Of a DNA stretch of 44,012 nt, positions 6,567 to 15,140 are shown piece after piece (the first letter of the stretch is position 1; each line of letters starts with the position of its first letter). A program made the translations under genes and the position numbers. The stretch comes from Terriglobales bacterium (GTDB taxonomy: Bacteria > Acidobacteriota > Terriglobia > Terriglobales > Acidobacteriaceae), in NCBI GenBank assembly GCA_025936825.1, contig JAICSO010000032.1:1-44012 (forward strand). The letters are read 5' to 3'. The notes beneath the pieces are model-generated. The model had not been told where the DNA came from, made no database searches, and saw only the letters and a list, made by a program, of their open reading frames with translations.

Positions 6567-9146
6567 TCAATGTTTGTGGGGGGTGGGCCAGAAGCTGAAC
6601 TGGACGGAGGCGGCGACGTCGGACTGCCGGTTGGTTGCCAGGAACGGAATCTGCCAGCGTTCGTATTGCATATTGGCCGTGACGCGAAATCCACGGCTTG
6701 TGAGGATGTCCGCATTCACCGCAACGTCATTCTGTGTTCCGCCTTCGGGGATGTAGCCTGGATCTAGTTTTCTGTGGCGGAGTTCTAGACCGATTTTGCT
6801 TCGAGCTGACAGCCAATAATTCGCACGAACTTGTTCGCCTTGTGCGGAGCGTCCGATCCACGTCCCCATTAGCCGTCCATCGTTGGTATATCCACTGTTG
6901 TATTGAGCGTTGGTATAAATGCAAATTCCACAGAAAGCGATCGGGTTGGTATATCCGCCTTCCACTCGCAGGTCCAGCTTTGAGACTCCGGGAACCTTTG
7001 CCACATAGAGTCCTGCTTGAGAAGCGTTCCGCCGCATGTAGGGAATAGGGGAAGGCTCGTCCTCACTCAATGTCTCGCCATAGAACGTGAGCCAATTGCG
7101 GAGCCCTGGAAAACGATAGGAGAAGTCGGCAGCCGTTCGTCCATCGCCCAGAACATCACCGTGATAATGCCGGCCAAAGCTGGCATCCAAGAAAGTCGTG
7201 ATCGTGAGCGGGTTTCCCGGCCCCCCGTACACCGTGGTCTTTGACATTCCGAACTCAAAATTCGGAGTCACTTTCAATGTTAGTTTTCCTCCACTAAGAA
7301 AGGGCTGGGGGTGTAAGTTCAGACCATACTGCCCCAGAAGAGTACGAGTGGTCGTACCGGTATAGACGGTGGTTTGGAACTGCAGATCAGTCATGTGCCC
7401 GATGAACCCTTCAATGCGCATATCGCCCAGATAGCGGAAAACCCAAGGCAAGCGAAAGGGGGTCACGCGATTCACCGTCAACATATTGTTCACGGGCGCG
7501 GCATTGTCTGAAAAGATCATGGTTCCGCCTTCGCTGGGCCCCCACCAAGAACTCTTTTTTCCGAAAGAGAACTGCCAGTTGCCGAGGTTGAGCCCAAGAT
7601 ATGTATCCAGAAGGCGAAAGCGGCTTATGGAGGCGGCGGGTAGGGCCGGGCCCGTCGGCCAAGCGTCAGTGCTGTTGAAGAAGTTAAGCACCGACTGGGT
7701 TGGGGCCGGGCCCGATGGCGCGTATTGATATTCTCCGCGCACGTAAAGGACCAGCGGGCCTGCGGTGGCCCAGCCTGAAGCGCCATCCGCGGCATTAAAG
7801 CCATTTTGGTAGGGACGTCCGTAGTCGTTGAGTAGTGTCTGTCCGAAGTGGTAGTTGTCAGTGAGCGGAGTCCCCGATATTCCGAGAAAACGCGAGTAAA
7901 CCGACTCTAATTGCGCGTTGATATTCCGTTCGCCGGCGGTCAGTTCTGATTCGAAACCAAACTCTTTGGACAGAGCATGATAGATATTTTGAACTTCATT
8001 TGGAGTGTCCGTGTCGCCGGGGTTGTGCTTGGCGGCTTCCGCTACCAGTCGTACGCATTCCAGGCGAGTCCAGGGACGCAAACTCAGGGATTCTGTTTCG
8101 ATATAACCGAGTCCTGCAAGTCTCTCCAGGGCGGGATAGACCCAGCTATCGAGCGGTACATAACTGGATCCCATGTTTCGCGTCTTCTGCAGAGGGGGTT
8201 CCTGATCCTCCTCTACTTTGTAAAACTTTCCATACCTTGCGATCTCGGCATCGCTGTAGTGGGAGTGAGCATGGAAGACCTGGTATCCCATGTACCAACC
8301 CAGAGCGCTACCTATAAGGACATCGGAAGCGAAGTGCTTTTGGCCCGCCCAGCGCGCAGCGCTGACGCTTCCTGCCATGCCGTAGGCCAACAACTGAGTT
8401 AGGGGGCCGGGATATTCATGAGCGATTACACTGGCAATAGCCCAGCTCACCGAGGCGTGGGTCGACGGGAAGGAGTCTCCGCTAACAAAAAAACGTCCTG
8501 TCCCCGAGCCTGTGAACGGGCGTTCTCGTCCGGCAGCGTACTTAAAGACTTCGGTATCCACAAAGGCTCCCATGGCCGCCTCTCCAGCGAGGATGCCGGT
8601 TTCGCGTTTCTGATCATCGTTCTGGAAATGGCCCAACAGAAACAACCCGCCACCGCTCGCTGCCAATGCAGCTACTCCTGCATTGGAGTAAGAGACACCG
8701 TGAGAAACCGTACTCTTGCTCGTGGGAACGTGGGTCTCGATCGTTCCGTCGGCCTTAATCAGCAGACCTCCGACGAGAATGGAAGGCAGCGCCCAGTCCC
8801 ATTGCTTTTCTGAAAAATAGAGAGGCGCAGTCCAAAAGTCTTTTTGATCGAAAAATAAATTCTTGGGAAGCGATTTGACGTCTACAGGAGCCAGGTCGAA
8901 GTTGGATGTTCTGCCCTGTTGAGTCTTCGCTGTTGAGTCCTTGTCGTCACCTGCGGTGGACTGTGCTGAAGCCAAACCGCAGCTTACCAAGACGAGCAGC
9001 AGCCAGAGTGTGAGAAGAATCCGGAGTCGGGGAAGAAAAGTCCCCTCCCGAGCAGCAATAGTCCTCCTCATGTGCTCGAGAATGGGAGCCTCGTAGAATT
9101 GCTCCGATTGCACACTGGGAATTTGCCGAACACAGAAACCATTCAT
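6567..9146 (-). CDS. PAP2 phosphatase fused to Wzi-type capsule assembly barrel
   Basis: This is a two-domain exported protein of about 830-860 residues. After a signal segment (ILLTLWLLLVLVSCGLASAQ, which holds both a lipobox LVSC and a possible ASA-Q cleavage site) comes a PAP2 phosphatase domain with all three motifs: KYAAGRERP (K-x6-RP), FPSTHAS (P-S-x-H) and ARWAGQKHFASD (R-x5-H-x3-D). The C-terminal half, from about residue 340, resembles the Wzi outer-membrane barrel that anchors capsule, with FGKKSSWWGPSEGG, a strand-rich body and a final aromatic strand ending VQFSFWP. PAP2 enzymes often recycle undecaprenyl pyrophosphate, which would suit polysaccharide assembly. The start is uncertain: the ATG at 9071 (MRRTIAAREG) sits nearer the signal, and neither start has a clear ribosome site. 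It is divergent from the Wzz gene. Confidence 0.8.
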   Translation of the reverse strand: MNGFCVRQIPSVQSEQFYEAPILEHMRRTIAAREGTFLPRLRILLTLWLLLVLVSCGLASAQSTAGDDKDSTAKTQQGRTSNFDLAPVDVKSLPKNLFFDQKDFWTAPLYFSEKQWDWALPSILVGGLLIKADGTIETHVPTSKSTVSHGVSYSNAGVAALAASGGGLFLLGHFQNDDQKRETGILAGEAAMGAFVDTEVFKYAAGRERPFTGSGTGRFFVSGDSFPSTHASVSWAIASVIAHEYPGPLTQLLAYGMAGSVSAARWAGQKHFASDVLIGSALGWYMGYQVFHAHSHYSDAEIARYGKFYKVEEDQEPPLQKTRNMGSSYVPLDSWVYPALERLAGLGYIETESLSLRPWTRLECVRLVAEAAKHNPGDTDTPNEVQNIYHALSKEFGFESELTAGERNINAQLESVYSRFLGISGTPLTDNYHFGQTLLNDYGRPYQNGFNAADGASGWATAGPLVLYVRGEYQYAPSGPAPTQSVLNFFNSTDAWPTGPALPAASISRFRLLDTYLGLNLGNWQFSFGKKSSWWGPSEGGTMIFSDNAAPVNNMLTVNRVTPFRLPWVFRYLGDMRIEGFIGHMTDLQFQTTVYTGTTTRTLLGQYGLNLHPQPFLSGGKLTLKVTPNFEFGMSKTTVYGGPGNPLTITTFLDASFGRHYHGDVLGDGRTAADFSYRFPGLRNWLTFYGETLSEDEPSPIPYMRRNASQAGLYVAKVPGVSKLDLRVEGGYTNPIAFCGICIYTNAQYNSGYTNDGRLMGTWIGRSAQGEQVRANYWLSARSKIGLELRHRKLDPGYIPEGGTQNDVAVNADILTSRGFRVTANMQYERWQIPFLATNRQSDVAASVQFSFWPTPHKH

Positions 9147-9309
9147 TTCAAGGGAGAGATATTAGCCCATCCAACCTAGCATAAAACTGCCTTTTGCTGG
9201 AATGTACGACGTGGTCAGGTGTCGGGTCCGAGTTGCGTGAGCTCTGAACGAAACGCGCCAATCTGTCGTAAAATCGAGGAACCCCCAATGCCGAGGTCAT
9301 AATTAAAGA

Positions 9310-10584
9310 GTGCCGACCCATACGGAAATGATGCCGCAGGCTCATCCGTTGCTGGATGAAGAAAGCGCCAGCGTCCCTGAAGCCGCGGCTACTGAGGTTT
9401 CGCTCCTCGACATTGCAGTTCTGCTGATGCAGCACAAGCGCTTCATCGCGCGTTTTGTGTTAGGTGCTGCGGTCCTTGCTGCGGCGATTGCTCTGGTTCT
9501 GCCAGTCACTTACGAAGCCAATATCGTTCTGCTGCCTCCTGCCCAAAGTTCATCCATGGCTTCGGCTTTGCTGGGGCAGTTAGGTGGGCTAGGTGCTCTG
9601 GGCTCGCTTTCCTCGCTTGCTGGTGGCTTGGGGATGAAGACTCCAGCGGACATGTATGTGTCGTTGCTGAAGAGCCGCACGGTCGAGGACGCGACGATTC
9701 GGCGCTTTGACCTCATGAAGGAATACCGTCTCAAACGCATTTCGGATACCCGGAAGGAGTTTGAAAGGCGCACCAACGTGGTTGCAGGAGCCAAGGACGG
9801 GTTGATCCGGATTACGATCCAGGACCGAGATGCGACACGAGCCGCAGAATTGGCCAACGGCTACGTGGACGAGTTCAGAAAGCTCTCCGCCAGCCTCGCC
9901 ATCACCGAAGCTGCCCGACGACGGGTGTTCTTCGAGCAGCAATTGCGGGATGCGCGAGAGAAACTTACCAAGGCCGAAGAGGCCATGAGGAAAACGCAGC
10001 AATCGACAGGTGTTTTGCAGATTGATAGCCAGGCGCGGGCGCTGATCGAGTCTACGGCCGTGTTGCGGGCGCAAGTTGCCGCAAAAACCGTGCAGATCCA
10101 GGGTATGAGGTCTTTCGCTACCGAGGACAATCCCGAACTCGTGCTGGCAAAGCAACAGCTTGCTGCATTGGAGTCACAGCTGGAACAGTTGGCGGGATCG
10201 CAGAAGGACACTGGGTCTGACATCGTATTGTCCAAAGGCAGAGTGACGGGAGCCGGCCTGGAATACCTTCGCCGCTACCGAGACCTCAAATATAACGAGA
10301 CGGTTTTCGAGTTGCTGGCGAAGGCACTCGAAATCGCCAAGCTCGACGAGGCGCGCGAGGGAGAAATTGTGCAGGTGGTAGATGCTGCCGTGCCTCCGGA
10401 CAAGAAGGCGTCTCCGCACAGGACTCTCATCGTGATCGTGATGACAGTTCTCGCATTCTTTTTCGTGGTGTTATGGATCTTCATCCGACGTAGTTTTGAG
10501 CAAACTCTGAGGCTCCCGGAGAACCGCGAACGAATACTTGCACTCAAGCACTATTGGAAGGGAAAGCCGGAAAGAGCTTCCTAG
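9310..10584 (+). CDS. Wzz-type polysaccharide chain-length determinant
   Basis: This is an inner-membrane protein that regulates polymer length in Wzy-dependent pathways. It has the standard plan: a cytoplasmic start (SLLDIAVLLMQHKRFIARF), a first membrane helix at about residues 45-62, a large periplasmic region with long coiled coil (about 195-300, rich in EQQLRDAREKLTKAEEAMRK-type heptads), and a second helix near residues 377-395 (LIVIVMTVLAFFFVVLWIF). A Gly/Leu/Ser-rich loop (about 85-105) follows the first strand. There is no C-terminal kinase domain or Tyr cluster, so it is a Wzz and not a Wzc. The start is the GTG at 9310, or the ATG at 9328 after GGAA. It opens the plus-strand run to the radical SAM and export genes. 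Confidence 0.85.
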   Translation: MPTHTEMMPQAHPLLDEESASVPEAAATEVSLLDIAVLLMQHKRFIARFVLGAAVLAAAIALVLPVTYEANIVLLPPAQSSSMASALLGQLGGLGALGSLSSLAGGLGMKTPADMYVSLLKSRTVEDATIRRFDLMKEYRLKRISDTRKEFERRTNVVAGAKDGLIRITIQDRDATRAAELANGYVDEFRKLSASLAITEAARRRVFFEQQLRDAREKLTKAEEAMRKTQQSTGVLQIDSQARALIESTAVLRAQVAAKTVQIQGMRSFATEDNPELVLAKQQLAALESQLEQLAGSQKDTGSDIVLSKGRVTGAGLEYLRRYRDLKYNETVFELLAKALEIAKLDEAREGEIVQVVDAAVPPDKKASPHRTLIVIVMTVLAFFFVVLWIFIRRSFEQTLRLPENRERILALKHYWKGKPERAS

Positions 10585-10696
10585 GGCGGCAGCAACCACC
10601 AGGAATGATTATTGTCCCCAGGTATTAGCACCGGATGAACACTTTTGGGGCGAAAACCGCCTGCCGTGCGGCAAACCTCTGCTATACTCCTGCCTA

Positions 10697-12253
10697 ATGC
10701 GTGTCTTGTTTCTGAATCCTCCGTTTCATCCTCGCTTTTCGCGTGAGCAGCGCAGTCCAGCTGTCACGAAGAGCGGGACGCTGTACTACCCCAAATGGCT
10801 GTCCACTGCTGCTGGTGTGGCGATCAGGAACGGACACGATGTGGACTTGGTGGATTCCCCAGCCGCCGGGTGCACAATCCAGGCGGTAATTGACCGTATT
10901 GCGCGGAATAATGTCCAAGCAGTGGTGTGCGATACTTCCACGCCCAGTATTCTCAACGATGTCAGTGTTATTGAGGCGCTGGTGGCGGCAAAGCCTTCAC
11001 TTCACGTTCTGCTGGTCGGGCGGCATGTCTCGGCGTTGCCCAAAGAGACCTTGGCGATGTCAAGGGCGCTCGAGGGAGTCGCCATCCGGGAGTACGAGTA
11101 CACCGTGCGGGATTGGCTGGCGGCGAAAGCCTGCGGGGCCGATCTTTCCGATATTGAGGGTTTGGCTTGGCGCAATCGTGGCGGTGAAATTACGGTCAAT
11201 TCTCCGCGTCCTCCGATTGAAAACCTGGACGAACTGCCTTTTGTGTCAGAGGTGTACAAGCGCTTCCTGCACACACCCGATTACTTCTATGGCCACTCCC
11301 TCTGGCCTTTAGTCGTGTTCGACACCAGCCGAGGGTGTCCCTATCACTGCTCTTTCTGCGTGTATCCGCAGACTTTTAGCGGACACCGGATGCGTTACCG
11401 CTCGGTGGCGAATGTCGCCGACGAATTCGATTTCGTGGCGCGCGAAATGCCCGAGATCAAGACGGTGATGCTGGAAGACGATACCTTCATCATCAGCAAA
11501 CCGCGGACGCTGGAGTTGGCCAAAGAACTAATCCGCCGCGGGAATAAACTCCCCTTTGACGCCAACTGCCGTGCTGATATTGGTGCCGACCCGGAATTGC
11601 TCTCAACTCTGCATAGGGCCGGGGCCCGGCTTTTCTGCGTCGGGTTCGAAAGCGGCGATGTGGAAGTGATCCACGGCATGAAGAAGAACAACGATGATCG
11701 TCGCGATGCCAAATATCACGAGGAGGCGCATCGTTTCGTGCGCCGCTGCCAGGAATCGGGCATCATGGTGCACGGTTGCTTCATGGTTGGAAACCTTAAC
11801 GAGACACCGGCCAGTATGAACAAGACGCTGGCGTTCGCGAAGAAACTGAAACCCGATACGGCCCAATTCTTTCCAATCATGGTTTATCCGGGAACGACCG
11901 CGTATCAGGAAGCCAAAGATCGAAAATACATCCAAATCGAGAATTGGGGAGGTTGGCTGACCAAAGATGGGCTTCACAATAGCGTTGTGAATCTGCCCAA
12001 TATCACACACGAGCAACTGGTCAGTTTTTGTGACCGCGCGCGGCGGAGTTTCTACCTGAGTCCGAGCTACGTTCTCTATAAGGTCAAACAGTCCCTGAGA
12101 GATCGGCGGGAGTTCCAGCGCAACCTGAAAGGTTTCCTCACTCTATCCAAATATTTACTGCGCGGCAGCCAGCACGAGAAGTCGGGAGTTGCCCATCCAA
12201 CTCAGGGTGATGGTCATCTGACACAGATCACAAGCACGCAAGCCGGAGACTGA
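10697..12253 (+). CDS. B12-binding radical SAM protein
   Basis: This is a cobalamin-binding radical SAM enzyme. The ATG at 10697 is chosen because translation from there begins with the standard MRVLFLNPPF of this class; upstream sequence is not conserved in character. An N-terminal Rossmann-like B12 domain (about 1-145, with DVDLVDSPA and HVLLVGRHVSALP) precedes the radical SAM barrel, whose [4Fe-4S] motif is RGCPYHCSFC (C-x3-C-x2-C) near residue 218. Further barrel features are MLEDDTFI, DANCRADIG and CVGFESGD. HpnJ of hopanoid synthesis has a similar layout and a similar YP-x-WL motif early on, but no other hopanoid genes are here. In this context it may modify a sugar, a lipid carrier or a lipid anchor; that is inference. 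It lies between Wzz and the export gene, same strand. Confidence 0.78.
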   Translation: MRVLFLNPPFHPRFSREQRSPAVTKSGTLYYPKWLSTAAGVAIRNGHDVDLVDSPAAGCTIQAVIDRIARNNVQAVVCDTSTPSILNDVSVIEALVAAKPSLHVLLVGRHVSALPKETLAMSRALEGVAIREYEYTVRDWLAAKACGADLSDIEGLAWRNRGGEITVNSPRPPIENLDELPFVSEVYKRFLHTPDYFYGHSLWPLVVFDTSRGCPYHCSFCVYPQTFSGHRMRYRSVANVADEFDFVAREMPEIKTVMLEDDTFIISKPRTLELAKELIRRGNKLPFDANCRADIGADPELLSTLHRAGARLFCVGFESGDVEVIHGMKKNNDDRRDAKYHEEAHRFVRRCQESGIMVHGCFMVGNLNETPASMNKTLAFAKKLKPDTAQFFPIMVYPGTTAYQEAKDRKYIQIENWGGWLTKDGLHNSVVNLPNITHEQLVSFCDRARRSFYLSPSYVLYKVKQSLRDRREFQRNLKGFLTLSKYLLRGSQHEKSGVAHPTQGDGHLTQITSTQAGD

Positions 12254-12490
12254 TTTCTGGGCGCCCTCACGTCCCGAAAACTCGCGCATTTGGGAGTGGG
12301 CGAGGGCGATTTGGGAGTTGCGACTGCGTCTGCTGCGGCCGCGTTCGAAATATGGGCCTGAATTGCTGCCATTATTGAACGACTCTTCATTCCTGCCACA
12401 AACCGTGCCACGTCCGACATCAATATCGATGCAGGATGCGCCGTATTGATAGAATACGGCTTGTTGTCGTGGGTAGGGTCCGTTAAATCG

Positions 12491-15118
12491 ATGATGAGAG
12501 AACTTCGTCTGCTCGGAGGATTGTGCGTCGTCTGCACGTTTGTCGCATTATCGTTTTCGCAAAGCGGAAATGATTCATCTGCTCCTGGCCAAACGCCCTT
12601 CAGTGGTGTGGACTGTAACGATCCTTTCCAGGCATCTAGCCCCGAGTGCATGTCGCAGAGCCAAGGTTCCGCGGCCTCTCGCACCGGAAGCTATGCGACC
12701 GCGCCGGAGAGTGTGCCGCAATTAAAGTCTCTGCCCGACACCAATCAGAGCCAATTTCCCCCAGGCGCGACGCCGCCCAATCCTCCACAAGGAGCGAAAC
12801 ATGCGGTGGTGCCGGAAACCGAGTTCGAGCAGATGGTGGCGGATTCTGCGGGACGGCCCCTGCCATTGTTCGGACAGGCACTTTTTGAGCAGCCCCCCAG
12901 CACTTTTGCGCCGCTGGATACGTTGCAGATCCCGAGTGATTACGTTATAGGCCCGGGAGATCAGCTGGAGATCAAGATTTGGGGCCAGCTTGAGGCTAAC
13001 CTGCGTGTGACGGTCGATCGCGGTGGGCAGATTTATATTCCTCGAGTTGGGGACGTATCTGTAGCGGGTGTGCACTATGGCGAACTCGAGAAATACCTGA
13101 AGAACGAAGTGTCAAGGATATTCCGCAATTTTAATCTCACGGCTAACCTGGGACACCTTCGCTCAATTCAGGTACTAGTAGTCGGCAACGCGCGTTATCC
13201 AGGGACTTATACGATCAGTTCGCTAAGTACGCTGGTGAATGCGATCTTTGCATCCGGAGGTCCGAATCCCCAAGGATCCTTGCGACACATCCAGGTGCGC
13301 CGAGATGGAACGGCGATCACAGATTTCGATTTCTACGATCTGCTGATCAAGGGGGATAAGTCCAAAGATGTACATCTCCAGCCGGGCGATGTTCTCTTCA
13401 TTCCTCCGGTCGGCGCTCTGGCGGCCATCTCCGGATCTGTAAATACGCCTGCAATTTACGAACTGAAGGGTAATTCCACGCTGAGCGACTTGATCGAGAT
13501 TGCGGGCGGGCTGAGCAGTCTGGCCGATACGGGCAGGATCACGATCGAACGCCTATTGGATCACCAGTCTCGCAAGACGCTGGAATTTCCTTATGATGAT
13601 GCGTCTCGATCCGCCGCAGTTCAGGACGGCGATATTGTTCGGGTTTTTTCCATTGTGCCGAGCTTTCAAGATACGGTGACGCTGCGAGGCAACGTCGCGA
13701 ATCCCGGGCGTTACGCATGGAAAGCGGGCATGCGCGTTCGAGATCTCATTCCCAATGCTGACGCCTTATTGACCCGGCGTTACTGGCTGGATCGCGCCGC
13801 GATCGGCACTGGCCGCGCGACCGAATATCCGGTCGGACAACAACCTCCCGCGCAGGTGCGCTGCCTGCCGATAACGTCGGCAGGCGGTTCCCAAGGTTCT
13901 GCCGCACAGCAGCCAAGTGTTAGCGCCTTCTCCAGTGGCGCGCAACCAGCGACAGTGCCGATGGAAAGCGCAGTCGCAACAAACTCGACGGAGCAGTCGA
14001 ATGTGGTTTACGTCCCCTGCGGGCCGGGTCAGCAAACGCCTGCGGGGCCCGAGAATGCCGCGGATCGCGTGGCCCTAGGCAATCGCGGAACCGCTGAAAT
14101 GCACACAGAGATTGCGGCGACACAGCGGACCGCCAACAGCCTAACCGCCGAACTACGGCGTTATGCCCCGGAGATCAATTGGGATTACGCGATCATTCAG
14201 CGCGTCAATCCGACAGATCTGAGTTCCAAGCTGATCTGGATGAGCCCACGCAAAGCCGTATTGGAACACGATGATGCCAGCAATCTCGAATTGCAGTCAG
14301 GAGACATTGTCACGATTTTCTCGCAGCGGGACATCAGCTTGCCGCAAGACGAGCGCTCGCGCTATGTAGTTCTGGAAGGCGAGGTGAAGCGACCTGGCGT
14401 TTACAAACTTGAGGTGAATGAAACTCTGCACTCGGTACTGCAGCGGGCCGGTGGACTGACGCCGAATGCGTATATGTATGGATCGCAGCTGCTGCGCGAG
14501 TCGGCTCGCATTGAGCAGCAGAACAGCCTGGACCAGTTGGTGCACACGATGGAAGTGCAAGTGCGTCAGTCCGCGCTTTCGATTGCGGCAACTGCGGCCG
14601 GCGGAGACGCCCAGGCCCTAGCGCAACTGCAAGAGGGAATCGTCTCTCAGCTTCGGGCGGTGCGAGCGACCGGGCGCGTCGCTCTTCCGGTGAAACCTTC
14701 CGATAAGAAGCTGACACAGTTTCCGGACATGCTGATGGAAGACAACGACCGGCTCATTATTCCGCATACTCCGTCGACCGTGTCCGTCGTCGGAAATGTA
14801 TACAACCCGGGCTCGTTTATCTATGATCCGCGCACGAGTAGCGGCGGTTACCTGGAAATGGCGGGTAAAGGGAAACCGCAATCCGACCTGCACCATGCCT
14901 TCGTGCTGCGAGCCAATGGCGTTGTCGTCGCGGCAAACAATGTGAATGGAGCATTCACCGGCGCAAAATTCGAGCACCTGCGTTTGTATCCTGGAGACGA
15001 GATCATCGTGCCTTACAAGCTGCCTACCGGCGCCTTCGTGCGTGGATTGCGCGACTGGAGCCAGATCACATCGCAACTGGCAATCACCGCCGCAGCTCTG
15101 GCTGTCGTGGTTCCGTAG
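12491..15118 (+). CDS. Multi-SLBB polysaccharide export protein (Wza/OPX type)
   Basis: This is an outer-membrane/periplasmic polysaccharide export protein of about 875 residues, much longer than E. coli Wza (about 380). From the ATG at 12491 there is a signal (LLGGLCVVCTFVALSFSQ), a Pro/Ser/Gln-rich stretch of some 110 residues, then the export domain (DYVIGPGDQLEIKIWG ... GQIYIPRVGDVSVAG, about residues 150-225). Five SLBB-like units follow, each starting with a V-x-G-x-V-x-x-P-G-x-Y pattern: GNARYPGTY, GSVNTPAIY, GNVANPGRY, GEVKRPGVY and GNVYNPGSF. A low-complexity Gly/Ala/Gln insert separates the third and fourth. The C-terminus has a hydrophobic helix (LAITAAALAVVVP), fitting an OPX of the long kind that spans the periplasm without a Wzc partner. 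It ends 22 bases from the convergent propeller gene. Confidence 0.85.
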   Translation: MMRELRLLGGLCVVCTFVALSFSQSGNDSSAPGQTPFSGVDCNDPFQASSPECMSQSQGSAASRTGSYATAPESVPQLKSLPDTNQSQFPPGATPPNPPQGAKHAVVPETEFEQMVADSAGRPLPLFGQALFEQPPSTFAPLDTLQIPSDYVIGPGDQLEIKIWGQLEANLRVTVDRGGQIYIPRVGDVSVAGVHYGELEKYLKNEVSRIFRNFNLTANLGHLRSIQVLVVGNARYPGTYTISSLSTLVNAIFASGGPNPQGSLRHIQVRRDGTAITDFDFYDLLIKGDKSKDVHLQPGDVLFIPPVGALAAISGSVNTPAIYELKGNSTLSDLIEIAGGLSSLADTGRITIERLLDHQSRKTLEFPYDDASRSAAVQDGDIVRVFSIVPSFQDTVTLRGNVANPGRYAWKAGMRVRDLIPNADALLTRRYWLDRAAIGTGRATEYPVGQQPPAQVRCLPITSAGGSQGSAAQQPSVSAFSSGAQPATVPMESAVATNSTEQSNVVYVPCGPGQQTPAGPENAADRVALGNRGTAEMHTEIAATQRTANSLTAELRRYAPEINWDYAIIQRVNPTDLSSKLIWMSPRKAVLEHDDASNLELQSGDIVTIFSQRDISLPQDERSRYVVLEGEVKRPGVYKLEVNETLHSVLQRAGGLTPNAYMYGSQLLRESARIEQQNSLDQLVHTMEVQVRQSALSIAATAAGGDAQALAQLQEGIVSQLRAVRATGRVALPVKPSDKKLTQFPDMLMEDNDRLIIPHTPSTVSVVGNVYNPGSFIYDPRTSSGGYLEMAGKGKPQSDLHHAFVLRANGVVVAANNVNGAFTGAKFEHLRLYPGDEIIVPYKLPTGAFVRGLRDWSQITSQLAITAAALAVVVP

Positions 15119-15140
15119 GAGTCTTTCAACCGGCACAGAA

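Noticed and set aside
9589-10155. Minus-strand open frame of 188 codons
   Set aside because: Shadow of the Wzz gene; rich in Arg/His/Cys and without a family match.
12214-12684. Minus-strand open frame across the radical SAM/export gap
   Set aside because: It overlaps the ends of two well-supported plus-strand genes and shows no domain.
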